A DNA stretch of 64,000 bases from Mytilus galloprovincialis (GCF_965363235.1 NC_134848.1:62334181-62398180); one strand, 5' to 3'. Shown: positions 35,701-49,409, numbered from the stretch's first letter. The notes: generated from the sequence alone by a model not told the origin. Numbers and translations: made by a program.

Positions 35701-38700
35701 AATATAAAGTTTATGCACCCCACAAATTACATCGTCCTAAATATCAATGCTATATTTGCCACTGGACGTTGATCAATTTACAATCAACCAATCACTTAAG
35801 TTAAAACAAAGTTTGAATTCATTTAGATCCATACAGACGGCGATACTTGCCTAGATCAAAACTTGGTTTAAGATATTCTAAAAAGTGTAAGTACGGGAAC
35901 GGACATGTGTAGTATACGTATGCGGTAACGGACCTGTATTGTCCATATACAACAGCGCATTTATGTATGTCAATAACACGTCGATGTAAATCTATGTATG
36001 TCAAAAATGCAACATTTTACGCGCGCATAGCAATAACCATGTCATTTGTACGTTACTAGTAGTATATATATAGTCTGAATGATTTGTATATAATCTTTTG
36101 AAAATTATATGCATTTAAAATTATAATACCATATCTCGTCAAAATATTTATTTATATCTAATTCAATTTTTTTAACATATTTGAATTGGTGGAAGCAATC
36201 AATAATATTTATTGTAGCATATATAATATTACTTAGTCAGCTAAGACTGTGCTTACTCTATCCATACTTCCGGTCTCGCTGCTTACTCTATCCATACTTC
36301 CGGTCTCGTTCTTATCGGGATTTATACAGATAAATGGCTTTATAAATAAAGAATAAGGAAATGAACGGCGTCAACCAGTCCCTTATATAGTACGAAAATC
36401 ATTACTTTGAATCACTAATACACCTGTTTATCGTACATTTTAATGTTAAATACGACTTTTCTCCTCCCTCCCCTCTTCTGATAGTTTCTGTACGCATTCA
36501 CTCACTCATCCTCTTCGTGCTTATCAGCAAATAAGGCCTCGTATGCACTTGTTATTTAATAGATTCAGCATTGTTTTTATTTTCAACCCAAATTATTTTG
36601 TCAAAGCGCAGTTGCTTATCTATAAATTTAACACTGTATTCCTCTAACTGTGTTCGTAATAATGCTGTGTATAAAATCGTAGCTAAGTGCATCTACTAAT
36701 GCATGTACGCCATCATATGCTTCTGATTGTTGTAGTTTGTTTGTAGAATACTTTTTTATGTAATTTTGGATAGTAGACTTTTATTGTTAACTTCATTTAG
36801 CGATTGTGAAAAAAAACTAAACTTTATTGAATACATTTTTATTTTTGTTACTTTTATAAATATGACAAAATATATACTTTAGATCAAGTGATGCATTTTA
36901 AATAATATATTTGTTCACGTTTTGTTTTAAAGTCTGATTAAATCATTAAGTTTGAATATCTGTATCATCGTTTATGTATACTATCAAGGATATATTTAAC
37001 GAGGTTTATCGACTCACCACGAAGTATTCCGATGTTAATAATAATTAACTTGTATATTATTTTTTACAGTGCCAGTAAAGTATGTGCCAATTGTAAAGCA
37101 TGTCCCAGTCTATAAAACGGTCCCAAAATATATTCCAAGATATATCCGAGGTAAGTTCATTTATAGGAGGACAATAATCAATACAAATATGTTTATACCC
37201 CAATCGCCACAACTCGGCTGATTCCGTACCTCCTTCTAACGGGAGAGAAGCGGTTCACCCGAGGTTTGCCGACTGGTTTTTACCCTTAACGTATTTACCA
37301 AAGGGAGAGAATAAATGATATTTTTTGTTTGTCACACTGTAAAGATGGGTTATTTTTCTTCTGATAACCAATGCGTTAAAGGATTGATGGCTTTTTTTTT
37401 TTTTTTTAATTTTTACACTGAATGATAACATATTTTAAATTTTGAAAAATAATTAAGACATTTAATTTAACTTTTTTTTATTGTTTTTAATTTATCTGTT
37501 ACTAACTTATCTTGTTCAAAATAAAATTAATTTTAATAACAAATCTAAAACAATATATATGTAGCTCTTCAGTCGCAGATAAAAAAAAAAAAAAGAAGAC
37601 AATATATCTGCTGTTTTTCAGCCTCATTTTAAATAGGCTTGATTTTTATCTTTCAGTTCCAGTTATAAAAAAGATCAAGGTACCTCACACAGTTATCCAA
37701 AAAGGTAATTATTCATATATCATACACATGTGTTTTAAATTCAGTCTTCCATACATGTTTAACCCCGCCGCAATTTTGCGGTTTTTATATTGTATACCTT
37801 ACCGCAAAAATATTTTCGTAACGACACAACAGATGCTTCGGTTGTGACATTCAGTCAACAAAAGATAAGGAATATAATATTTCGGTCAAGGAATTTGATA
37901 TATCACAGAAGCAATTTTCTCAGTAGACGAAATATACACGTAGTAAAAATAACAGTCATGTAGCTATCGTAATATGTTTCCTTCTTTTAATCAGAGGAAC
38001 ATTCACACGAACAATTTTGGATTGTTATAAATTCATGTAGCAGTATACATAATACCATATATATACACATAACCCGACGTTAGATAAAGATAGATTTCAC
38101 TCATATGTTTATTCTTAGCCTGTGTATTCAATATACATATGCGCTCACAGCATGTCGCATACTTCGTCCATTCATTTATTGTTTACACAATTTTCATTGG
38201 TCAATTGTTTGTTTTTTTTAATTCTTCTTCAAAAATGAATACTGTTGTTTTATCTTCCAGTACCCGTTTACAATACCATCGTGAAGTACGTACCTAAAGC
38301 AGTTAAGGTTTACGTGCCAAAGGAAAAAATCGTAGAGGTACCAGTACATCACCACACAGAAAAAGTTATTGAGGTACCAGTTCCGGGACCAGCAAGTAAG
38401 TCCAGTCATTTATTTTTGTGGGATTCGGGGTTTAGGGGGAGCCTTTTGTGAATTTTAAGATAAATGATTATCTAGTAATACGTTAATGAATTAAAACATA
38501 TTTTCTCCTTGGCGCTTTTCCACAATTCTGTCCATAAATAGAACCTGTGTAAAGGTTTTCGAATGTTATTGTTAATAACATTCTCTTTTGCTAATTTCTA
38601 AGTTTTTTTTAATGGCAGCACAATGGAAAAAAACACCAAAATTAAAAAAAAATTTTAGTATTATATTTTAATTTGTCGTGATTATTATTTGTAGTTCACC

Positions 38701-39471
38701 ACAAACCAGATGTTATTGTTGCTGGCGGTGGTAAGTTCCTACTTAGATAAGCTGTGTACTCATGAATTTTTCAAAATAAAGGATATTAGATATGAAGTAC
38801 ATATTGTAATAAAATACATAATTCCTTTATTTCTTTTATTTTCTCGTACACAAAACAGTGTAAAATTCTTGCATTATTATATTGGATTATATTCTCATAA
38901 AAAAGAATGAAAAAATGACATATCGCAACCACTGAAAAACTCGTATATATACAACACTTTTGTACAAAGAGGAATACTGTATGGTCCATGTGAAAACCAC
39001 TGACAACTCTTACAAAAAGTGGAATACTACAGTCTCGGTGAATAATTTACCATCTTATGATAAAGTTTATAATATTTTAAAGAATTTATCACATTTTTAT
39101 ATAAAAATGTAAGAAAGAAGATTTGGGCTATATGTCAATAAGACCGGGACAAAACAACGCAACAATACACATGTCATCTAGATAAAGTTTTGAGATTAGT
39201 CAAATGTTTACCATACAAAATACAATAAAAATGCATAATTTTCAAATTCAAGTTTGCAATGATATCGTTTATTTCTGTTTGCGCCAAGCGTTGCTTGCTT
39301 AGTCGCTGCATTCACGCAAGACTATATGGCTGCTGTCTTTCCATCAGGCTAGTTAAATAGCTTCATTCAAGCAAAATGCATTCCTGCTAGAATGTAAGGC
39401 GTCTTTCAATCAGAATGTATAAAATAGTTTTAATAGTCTTGCATGAGATTAGATTTTCTGAATTATTTTTT

Positions 39472-39503
<32 letters not shown>

Positions 39504-42500
39504 CTTTTCACGAACAATGCGAAATATTATTTACTAATCTAAACCGGATGTTGAACTACTATTGTGTCCGGATCTTAACTGGTTAATTAAAAAAAAAGAT
39601 CCCCCATAAGGGAAACATTTCATTTGTCAAACTTTGATTAATCTAAAGCACCGGACAATAGATTCTTCTTTTATACTTAAGGCCTACAGATAACATGACA
39701 GGCTTCAATCATATTTTTATACTCAGTGTAAATTAATCTGCATTGCTATCAGTCAAAATGGGATTGTATAATCACTCCTTATCCCTGCTTTTTAAACAGT
39801 GTCTAAGTATAACCCGATTAATTCAGTCGGTATATTCTGCTGATCTACGATTACTACATTAACAAGTAGGAGAGATCGATTACGGGGAGGGACTGAATTA
39901 TGCGGGTTATTCTAATAATGATATGCTAACATACATAAATATATATATAGCTATACTAACATGTGATATCTTGCTTGCAGACAACATCCAGATTGGAGGC
40001 GGCAACGGTAAGATTGGCTTTGCATCGCTTAAAATTTGATTAACTTATTTTAGACCAAATTTGCGTGCTTTTTCGTGTTGATCGCAAAATAAAACATGAA
40101 ATAAAATAAGCTAAAGATTTACATGTAGTTTAGTGTGGAATTAATTTAAATGTTTGTTCTTGAATAATGTTATCTATCAAATTACACGTCTGTGTTTGAA
40201 TATTTTTAACCAAATTAAGATAACTAAATTTAAATGAGATATCAAAAAGTTTGATTTTTTGCTAATCAAAAAATAGAACAAAATGTGTTTTGATTCAGAC
40301 TATCAAAAACCTACAACGTACAACATTCAAAAGACTACACAACTTTGGCTTAATGCAAGGAAAACGCCTTTTCCCTGAAATTTCCAAATAAAAGATTATA
40401 TACTCATGCTAATAAATGATTAAAAGATAATTTATTTAGATTTCTATAAACTTTTCAACAAAATAATTGCCATTTTTTTTGGTAAAACTTTTTCATTCGT
40501 ATAATTTGGATGTTTAGTTAAACAACAATACTAACCTAAATTTAAAACTATTTTAGATTTTGGCTTTGACGCAGCATGGGAAAACGATTTCCAGTTTAAC
40601 GGTGGAGCCGGTAAGATATTGTTGCGCACAGACGCACTGCGCATTATCATTATTAACATCGGTCACACATGTTTGTTGTGATTGATAAGATAAACTTGTT
40701 GGTTTATCCAAACTTTAATCTTTGATTTATTAAGGCATTGAAATATTAAAAAGTTACATTAAGTGTTGATAATGATAATTTCCATCTTCATATTTGACTT
40801 GACAAGCCGACTTGTCTGTTTAATGCGCATGCTATTTTGTTTACTTAGAAAGACATACAGTGACATTAACATTATATAAACCTCATTTCGATATATAAAT
40901 TCAATTATAAGATATTTCTATTTTCTTTCTTTACGTTGTCATTTTCTCTATAAAACATTCTTTTCCACTAACAACCTGCATGCGCATGCGTTTATAATCT
41001 GCTGTGCGTACGCACCGATTTCATTTACAGTTCCAACTCAGCAAACAGAAATATGCGACTTGCAAAAGAATCAAATACAAAAGGATGAATTGTTTGCTAT
41101 TTTAGGTTTTTAGATAAACATCCTTATAAGTATACATTATAGAATTAAAACAACAACTTTATGTAACATTTAGCAAATATGTACTTTGAAAAAGAAATAA
41201 TTGCATACTTTACATGGATGTTTATTTAAAGAAACTGTAACTATGATTTTAATATGTAACAATCAGTTATTTCGTCCTATTTTTTTTCCTCTGGTGGAGG
41301 AGGAGTTTTTTCCTCTGGTGGCGGAGGCGGACCATTATCCTTAGCCGCCAATGGTGCTGGAGGAGCCAATGTTATGAAACTAGGCAATGGAATAGAAGTT
41401 ATCGATACCGGTGCAGCTAAAATATTCGACCTTGGTTTCGGACCTGAAAACCTTGAAAAGATTCTTCAAACTCAAGCTGTTCAGGCTATACTAAATGATG
41501 CCACTGGTACTGGTGGTGGCCATGGAGGCGCTGGCGGCAATGGTGCTGGCGGTCACGGTGGCGTTGGAGGTCATGGTGGTGGCGGCGGCCACGGTGGTGC
41601 TAAAGCAGGTCATGGTGGTGGTAATGGCGGCCATGGAGGTCCAAGAGACATTTTCATAGACCAAACAGGACACGCAGGTGGGGCTGGAGTTGATTTTCTA
41701 GGTGGGGGACAACAACTTGTCTTCGATCAAGGAGCTCCAATTGGCGGGGCGGTTGGCATAAACGCGGGTCAATTTGTCGACTTTGGTATTGGGGGTCATG
41801 GTGGACAAGCAGGGGGCGGGGGTCATGGTGGAATTGTAGATATGGGACATGGTGGTGCCGGACATGGAGGTGCCGGAGGCCACGGCGGACTAGGAGGAGG
41901 AGGTCACGGTGGATTCGTAGATGTTGGACATGGCGGTGCTGGAGGCCACGGCGGTGCCGGAGGCCACGGCGGACTCGGAGGAGGAGGCCATGGTGGACAT
42001 GTAGATTTCGGACACGGAGGAGGCGGGGGTCACGGTGGGGGAGGCAATGGTGGGCAAGGCAGTGGGAAAGGAGATATAAATATCGGAATTGGATTAGGCT
42101 CTGGAGGCGGCATGGGTCAAGGAATTGCCGGTGGAGGAAAAGCTGTCGGAATAGGAATGGGAGGTGGCGGTGGACACCATGGCGGCGCCGGTGGACATGG
42201 AGGCAGTGGTCATGGTGGCTCCGGGGGACATGGAGGCGGTGGTCACGGCGGAGCTGGTGGACATGGCGGCGCTGGTGGTCACGGAGGCGCTGGTGGACAT
42301 GGAGGCGGTGGTCACGGCGGCGCTGGTGGACATGGAAGCGCTGGAGGTCACGGAGGTGCTGGTGGACATGGATTAGGAGCCGATTTCGGATTTTTGCCTC
42401 AAGATATAGGAATGGGTTTCGGAACTAAAGATCTAGCACTCGGTGTTGGAGTAGGTCCTGGAAGTATTGGCGCAGGGATATCTGGAGGTCAAGGAGGAGC

Positions 42501-45500
42501 TGGGATGGGAATGACCCATGACTCAGTCGGCATTGGTGGAGGAACTCATGGCGGTGGTGGAGCAGCAATGGGAGCTGCAGATGCCCAAGTTGGCCTGGGC
42601 TTTTCGGCTGGTGATGGCTTGGGTCTTGGTATGAGTAAACCAGGAGGTAACAGAAATGTTAAATGTGTTCTGTGTAGCATGTGACTTAACGAAATTTACT
42701 AACTTCTGACCTTTCGTACTTCTCTCTCCCTACTCTATATGTATGTATTCATGTATTAACCTTGCCATCTTTACTATTTACAGAACAACACGCACCTCGA
42801 TCTATTGTTATTTGTAAGTATTTAAGGACCGTTTTGGATACTGGTTTATCTTTGGTGATGATGTTGGTTTTTGTTCCTATCAGACAATAAGTTCAAGTTG
42901 GCGCATGCCCATTGAAGGATAAATGGGAAAAAAAATATATCAAAATACTTGAAATGTTAAGAATATGTTCATATATTTAAAAGACAAAAATGTTGGTTTG
43001 CCTTGTTGTATTTATTCATTTCTATTTGTTTATTTTGTATTTCAAAATTTGCATTGTATTTAATTTTTTCAAATTTTGGTTATAGGATATGGTCTCGAAT
43101 TTATGGTTGTGGTGATTGTTGAATTGCAAATTTTATAGCACTTTTGTCGTAAAGTTCATTTTAAGCCTTTTGAAAACGATTATTAATATAAAGCATCATC
43201 AGTATTACTCTTCTACAACACTTAAATAAACGATGAGTTATTAAAAAATAATCTTGAAAAATCCATTGTTCTTTTAATATCATCTAGTTAACATCAAATT
43301 ATATGTATACGTGTGAATGTGTTGTTTTGTTCTCGTATTATATTAACACATTAACACATGTTTATATGTTGTGTATTAATATATCTGTTTTTATCTTTTT
43401 TCGTCACATGATCAGCTGATGCTGACAATGGTAAGTCTTCCTCGCACTATTTTTTTCTTTCTTTTTGAATTTGATTTAAAAATATAATTCTTTTAATTAA
43501 ATATTGATGAGATATAAAAAAAAAAATAATAATAATTGGAAGAAAATAATACAGAAAGTAATTCGCCATTTTCCATTACATTTATTCATTTCGATTTTTT
43601 TTTAAATTTTTGTATTCAAAAATATAAACAAAACACCCTTTCTCATATTGGCATTTCCTGCTTCAATGAATAACGAATAAAACAATAAAAATATTAAAAA
43701 CTTCATAAGAGGAACAATAATTTTGATTGGTCGCTAGCATTTACTATTTTACTAACATTTATATAACTACTTGTAGTTCAAGTGAACGCTGCTCCCGGCG
43801 GTGGTGCACAAGCTGATCTTGTTATAAGTAAGTCTATATTTTTACATTATTGCATAGTTCGCTATTAATGTATAAATAAAGTAGCATTGTTTTTGCTTGT
43901 TTATTCCCATGTTTTTAATATGGAAAAGTTAATATTTATTTTTTTGCAAATTGATAAAAAAAAAAAAATACAAACCGTTTAAATAAAGCATTGAAAAATA
44001 AATCATTGAATTAAAGTCAAAAGTCAAAGAAATAAAAAAAAAGGAACTATTGAGATGCCGTTTATTGTGATTTAGTATGTATTATGCTGCTTTTTTTCTG
44101 CCCATTGTAACCATGCCTATATTATCTGCTTTCAGACGGCGCTGACAATGTCAATGGTAATGTAAAAAACAACAAAACAGCGCGCTTGCAAACACTGAAA
44201 GCGCTCTACTTTAACTTCTAACCAAACAAAATGATCAAACACTGTTTACTTTGCATTTATGATTGATAGAGATTTTATGAGAGCTGATATATCTGTCACA
44301 TAATGCTCTTAGTTGACATACGCCAATGCGATATCCATGGCTGTTAGTTGACACACACCAATGCGATATCAATGGCTGTTAGTTGACACACGCCAATGCG
44401 ATATCCATGGCTCTTAGTTGACACACGCCAATGCGATATTCTTGGCTGTAAGTTGACACACGCCAATGCAATATCCATAGCTCTTAGTTGACACACGTCA
44501 ATGCGATATTATTGGATCTTAGTTAAAACACGCCAATGCGATATTCATGAATGCTTTAAATGTAACATCATTCTATTTAATGTAATATTTAAACAGTTTT
44601 TGATCATCTTCTTATCTAACATATCCAGAATTCATGACTGACAAAATACCGTTTCTCCTTTTTCACTAAGTTTTTGTTTGTTTGTGTTTTTGATCACGTG
44701 GTTTATCTAACATATCTAGAATCTTATGACTGTAACTGACTAAATACCGTCTCTACTTCTCTTCCCAGAATTCTTATTTATAATAGTGCTGGAATTTTAC
44801 TTCTTATGTTACTGCTCTTTTTATATACACGTTTTTGTTTGTGTTTTAAGGAAGTTGACTTTGGTTTAGGGAGATAACTCTTAAAAATCAGTCACGCGTT
44901 TGAAAAAGTCAAATTACAAGTTTCATCAATGTATTTTTAGCATTTACCTGAAACAGATTGTAAATAATCTATGTCACCTAGAAGTTTAGAATATATTTAT
45001 GAAAATGGTTGACACCAACGTATTAAGAACGATAACTCTTTAAATCGGTAGTGCGTTTGTAACAGACAGCTGCTTCGATGCTTTTTAAGCATCTGTGTGA
45101 AACAGTTTTAAAAACAAATCTGAATTAAAGTTATGAAAAAATTATTGAAACATTTATAAGAGTTGTGTCCCTTACCAAAGTAAAAATATTTTTCCATTGA
45201 TGATCGATATCGTTCGAAATACATAACCACAAAGATTAATACATCTTATTTCTTTTTTTTTTTTTTTGTATTCGTTATACTATTTGGCTTGACATTTGTT
45301 TTTCGATGACATAAGAAATAATAGACAATTTCTATTTCATCTCATTCAAAAAACTTAAAGAGAACAATACTGTTTATAAGAAAAGAATATTACATTTCCT
45401 AAGCATAGGTTGTTGAAAGTGTTCGATCTTTAGACTCATGAACGTTAAATATGACTGTGCACGTGTTTATGGAATTCATGAATATGAATTTGGACAGCAT

Positions 45501-47177
45501 CTGTAAAATTTATTTGCGTTGGGTTTTTTGTTTTGCCGAATAAGATAAAAATTAAACAAATATTACTAGAAGCTTTTAGCGAATATCTACTCAATGAAGG
45601 ACCAACCAAATTCTGAAAATATTAAAAAAAAGTTCAAATGTTGCTTATAAACGGGAGTTTTAGATTTTTCATTTGGTTTATGTATTCGTCTTTTTCAGTG
45701 GACGGTGGTATTAATTTCGGACATTTAGGCGGAAACGGAGGTCACTTTGCAGGTAGGAATATATCAAAGTTTCTTATTTGCAAATGATTGAGAAAACATA
45801 ACATATTTGAAATAAAAGATTTTTTTAAAGAAAATGAAAACAAAGAACTTAAAAAAGCAGTTAATAAACAGATTTGTTTTTCATCTTTAAACAGTTTTTG
45901 ATATCTACTCTGTATCTTTCTTTAAAAAAAACCATTGTGTTTCCGATTAAATGCTTAGTTTGATATTAAAATATTATTAAGATATCAAGCACATATATTT
46001 AAATTTAGTTCATGTTACATTTATTTAGCTGTTTAGTAATAAAAATATGCACGAATCTCGTTTATCGTGTAGAAACCTCGTTTAACTTGCTGAAATCTCG
46101 TTTAACATGCTGAAATCTCGTTTAAGGATTGTCTACAGGTACTTAAGCTGCAGTTGGCAAAACCTTTCCGAATTTGGTATCCACAAAAAAGTATACAGGT
46201 ATTAATGATAAGTTTATTTTTACCTATTTATAGCTGATGCCGGACACCATGGTTCTCAACACCCAGTAGCAATCATTGGAATCGACAAACACGGCCAAGG
46301 CGGACACGGTGGACAAGGTGGACACGGTGGACAAGGTGGACATGGTGGACATGGTGGTCAAGGAGGTGTTATTGATAACGGAGCTCAATGGGACCAAGGA
46401 TTCGGACATTTCGATCAGGGAGCAAATGGAGCTTGGGACCAAGGATTTAACGGACATATCGATGCTGGTCATGGTGTCGTAGACCTCGGAATCGGACAAG
46501 GATCTGGACATGTTTCCGGCCATGGAAAATCTGGTGGCAAAGGTCAGTATATAGTTTTTCCGCAATAGATTTATGATACGACACCTTTACTAATACTATT
46601 TAAAGACTTTACATTTTATCTCGCCCTTTCATGGCACTTGGTCAATCAGTTCGGATTTCATGCGTGTCCGTTTGTTATTGTTTTATATCTGGACTTGAGT
46701 GATTGTACTTACACAGTGGTATATGACGGCTATAAAAGTCAAAGTTATTGTTCCTTCCAGCAGATATAAAACATGACGCGTGTTATAGACTTATAACATA
46801 GTTTATTGAGCAATTTCCTCACTGGTTATAACAATAAATAAGAATATTTATTCGATGTGCATGTTGACCGAATGACTGCTGTTTTGTTATGGTTTTTTTA
46901 ATCAAAATTATGATGATAACATAATGCAGAACATATTATAATCCATGCATTTAGGTGGAACAAGTAGTTAATTTTTAATTTAAAAAAAAAAATGTCGTTT
47001 TGATATGACCATACAGGTACAATTTATGTGATACTTTTTATAGATTAAAAATAAGTGAAATTAAAATTAATCTCAAATCAAGTTAAATGTTATTTCATGT
47101 TAATGAATGCATGATTATTTATATTAATTATATATGTCAAAACCAATTATTTTTTTTTTCTTACAGTTCTTCATTAA
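32764..47177 (+). CDS. Secreted Gly/His-rich structural matrix protein
   Basis: Seventeen coding exons join in phase: 32764-32812, 34117-34131, 34268-34282, 37070-37150, 37657-37704, 38261-38395, 38695-38730, 39981-40007, 40557-40610, 41267-42646, 42784-42813, 43416-43430, 43777-43827, 44136-44156, 45699-45752, 46234-46542 and 47167-47177, giving 776 residues. All introns are phase 1 and all internal exons are multiples of three; three are only 15 bp. A signal peptide (MNKLILLALVVVALECASA) is followed by Val-Pro-Lys repeats (VPVKYVPIVKHVPVYKTVPK), a short His cluster and a patterned linker. The 1380 bp exon encodes mostly GGHGG-type repeats with a non-repetitive block (EVIDTGAAKIFDLGFG) near its start. 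Exon 16 has GGHGGQ repeats and the protein ends KVLH. Such proteins form extracellular materials in molluscs (shell, byssus, periostracum); which one cannot be read here. The histidines could bind metals or pH-switch the assembly. Confidence 0.85.
32921..33177 (+). repeat. Two-copy tandem repeat, about 131 bp, in intron 1
   Basis: ATGCATTCTATATGAATATG at 32921 recurs, slightly changed, at 33052, and both copies end with AAAATAAACCCT and GCAGATTTCCTAAA. A partial third copy may begin near 32831 (GTGCATTCTATAG). It lies in intron 1 of the structural gene. Confidence 0.8.
36251..36309 (+). repeat. 30 bp direct duplication in intron 3
   Basis: Two adjoining copies of GCTTACTCTATCCATACTTC plus CGGTCTCG lie at 36251 and 36281 with no mismatch in that stretch. 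It lies in intron 3 of the structural gene and no role is evident. Confidence 0.85.
37198..37280 (-). repeat. Family G fragment in intron 4
   Basis: The reverse complement (TACGGAATCAGCCGAGTTGT) matches 19405-19492 and 50424-50525. The forward form lies 48 bp after the exon 4 donor of the structural gene. Confidence 0.6.
44306..44550 (+). repeat. Tandem repeat, 7 units of 35 bp, in intron 14
   Basis: The unit contains TTAGTTGACACACGCCAATG and CGATATCCATGGCT. It starts at 44306, 44341, 44376 and so on, with the last unit diverged. It lies in intron 14 of the structural gene, and no coding role is evident. Confidence 0.85.
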
Positions 47178-47288
47178 GAATCATTGACGAATATCCATTC
47201 ATATCGCCTGAGAAGCACGCGCATCACCCAAGGACAGTCATTCCATTCATCTATCACCCTAACTTATGTAAATTTCATTCATTTGTAC

Positions 47289-47309
47289 AATAAATGGTGT
47301 TTTAATAAA
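47289..47309 (+). terminator. Poly(A) signals of the structural gene
   Basis: Two AATAAA hexamers (47289-47294 and 47304-47309) lie 112-132 bp after the stop codon. They set a short 3' untranslated region and mark the likely end of the transcript. Confidence 0.75.
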
Positions 47310-47740
47310 AAGTTATTTTTATAAATAATAATGTGTTCTTATCCTAATCAACCCTTTAAGAATTACGGCTGTTGGTACATATGTGCACTTTTGATCAAAT
47401 TTAATTGCAATATTCCTGACTTGGTCCAATCATTTTCCTATGTAGATAATGGTGCGTTAAACCTGGTTTTATAGCTAGCTTAACCTCTCACGTGAAATTA
47501 CTTTGAGCTAACTTCAAGTAAATGCGTCTGTACAGTCTCTTATCAAGCATGATGTTGTAACGCTGCTATTCTTTGTTTTATTTTGTTTTTACAGTGCACA
47601 ATTTATTTGGAGTTTATTTTTCTGAAATGTTTCCTTTATGGTCCTACTTTGTTGGTGTTGCAATGTTGAATTAAATCGGGTTACTTTATTTAGAGAGTAT
47701 ATTTTGCTGACAGATCTTTGAAGGTGCATTATAGTGTTTT

Positions 47741-48538
47741 TATACCCCCGCTTTAAAAAAGGTGGGTATACTGTTTTACCTCTGTCTGTCAGTCCGTCCG
47801 TCCATCAGTCCGTCTGTCCATCAGTCCGTCCGTCAGTCAGTCCGTCCCATGAAACTTTCGTCACATTTTTCTCAGGAACTACACATCCACCCTTTCTGTA
47901 ATTTGGTATCAACATTTATATATGTCAGCCATACCGTGTGATGCGTTTTCAGATTCATCACTTGACAACTTCCTGTTTACCGAACACTTGTCTGATTTTA
48001 CACATGATAGCCAAGTTGAAAATTTTCGTCACATTTTTCTCAGGAACTACAATACAAGGATTTCTGAAATTTGGTTTCAGGATTTATATAAGTCAGCTAT
48101 ACCGTGTGATGCGTTTTCAGATTCATCACTCGACAACTTCCTGTTTACCAAACACTTGTATGATTTTACACATGATAGCCAAGTTGAAAATTTTCGTCAC
48201 ATTTTTCTCAGGAACTACAATACAAGGATTTCTGAAATTTGGTTTCAGGATTTATATAAGTCAGCTATACCGTGTGATGCGTTTTCAGATTCATCACTCG
48301 ACTACTTCCTGCTTACCGAACACTTGTATGATTTTACACATGATAACCAAGTTAAAAATTTTCGTCACATTTTTCTCAGGAACTACAATACAAGGATTTC
48401 TGAAATTTGGTTTCAGGATTTTTATAAGTCAGCTATACCGTGTGATGCGTTTTCAAATTCATCACTCGACAACTTCCTGTTTACCGAACACTTGCATATT
48501 TTTACACTATTAATATTATCCACTTGCGGCGGGGGTAT
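47741..48538. mobile_element. TIR-bounded element with 168 bp tandem repeats
   Basis: The ends TATACCCCCGC (47741) and GCGGGGGTAT (48529-48538) are inverted copies. A GTCCGTCC-type microsatellite (about 47790-47850) is followed by about four tandem 168 bp units, with TCAGCCATACCGTGTGATGC starting at 47925 and 48093. A period divisible by three leaves two overlapping frames open for about 190-210 codons. The likely class is a non-autonomous DNA element of mollusc type. Confidence 0.7.
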
Positions 48539-48654
48539 CATCAGTGAGCAGTAGCTCGCAGTTTCACTTGTTTATTCAGAATTGGTGTCTTGATTTAGAT
48601 CTTTTTACACTGGTACGACAAATGTCAATCACTGAAATATGTGTATTTCCCTCT

Positions 48655-48862
48655 AAAAGAGGTACGAAAGATACCAGAGGGACAGTCAAACTCATAAATC
48701 GAAATCAAACTGACAACGCCATGGTTAAAAATGAAAAGGACAATCAGACAAACAATAGTAAACAGGACACAACATAGAAAACTAAAGAATAAACAACACG
48801 AACCCTATCAAAAACTAGGGGTGATCTCAGGTGCCCCTGAAGGATAAGCAGATCCTGCTCCA
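48655..48862 (+). repeat. Family E dispersed repeat
   Basis: It matches 4045-4262 in the same orientation, from GAGGTACGAAAGATACCAGA to GGATAAGCAGATCCTG. The open frame at 48544-48777 runs partly through it and is not a gene. Confidence 0.7.
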
Positions 48863-49101
48863 CATATCCTGCTCTAAATGTCTTAAGCTATTTTGCGTCT
48901 TTGGTTGTTGTTACATAAATCGTATCTTGATAAAAGTTTTGATTAGCTGAATCAACATAAAAGAAACAAAATGTACACCAAATCATTACTGTGGATCACA
49001 GGCTTTACATGCAGAAAACAATACGTTCTGAATAAAATTTTCGTTTTATCAATGCAAACTTCCAAACTATTACTGTAAAACTACCATCAAATATAGGAGG
49101 A

Positions 49102-49404
49102 AGAAGATGTGGTTAGATTGCCAGCGACACAAGTTGAAGGACAACTCTCCACAAGAGACCAAATTACATAAAAACTAACTAGTACAGAATATCTCCCAGT
49201 ACGTCCTTCCACAATGAGAAAAGTAAAAAACCGCATAGGTTACTATAAAAGGTCACCCAAATGACATATGCAAAACAATTCAAACGTGAAAACAAACAGC
49301 GTAATTCATGTACAAAATATTGAACACACAACAAATATGTTTCACAGCAACATCCGACAACCACTAAAGTACAGGCTTCTAACATTAACAGGCATGTGGC
49401 GGGG
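49102..49404 (+). repeat. Family B dispersed repeat
   Basis: It starts GAAGATGTGGTTAGATTGCC and runs through CTTCCACAATGAGAAAAG and CAAAACAATTCAAACG. It is followed directly by the 183 bp duplication. Confidence 0.7.
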
Positions 49405-49409
49405 TTAGA

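Noticed and set aside
41031-41113. Possible extra exon of the matrix gene after a good acceptor (TTTCATTTACAG)
   Set aside because: It reads VPTQQTEICDLQKNQIQKDE in the right phase but then meets a stop after a few more codons, with no donor before it. Exons 40557-40610 and 41267-42646 join in phase without it. A rare alternative end exon is not excluded.
41491-42376. Open frames on both strands over the GGHGG exon
   Set aside because: They are shadows of the GC-richer repeat in the coding frame; their Thr/Ser- or Met/Val-rich products come from the same triplets.
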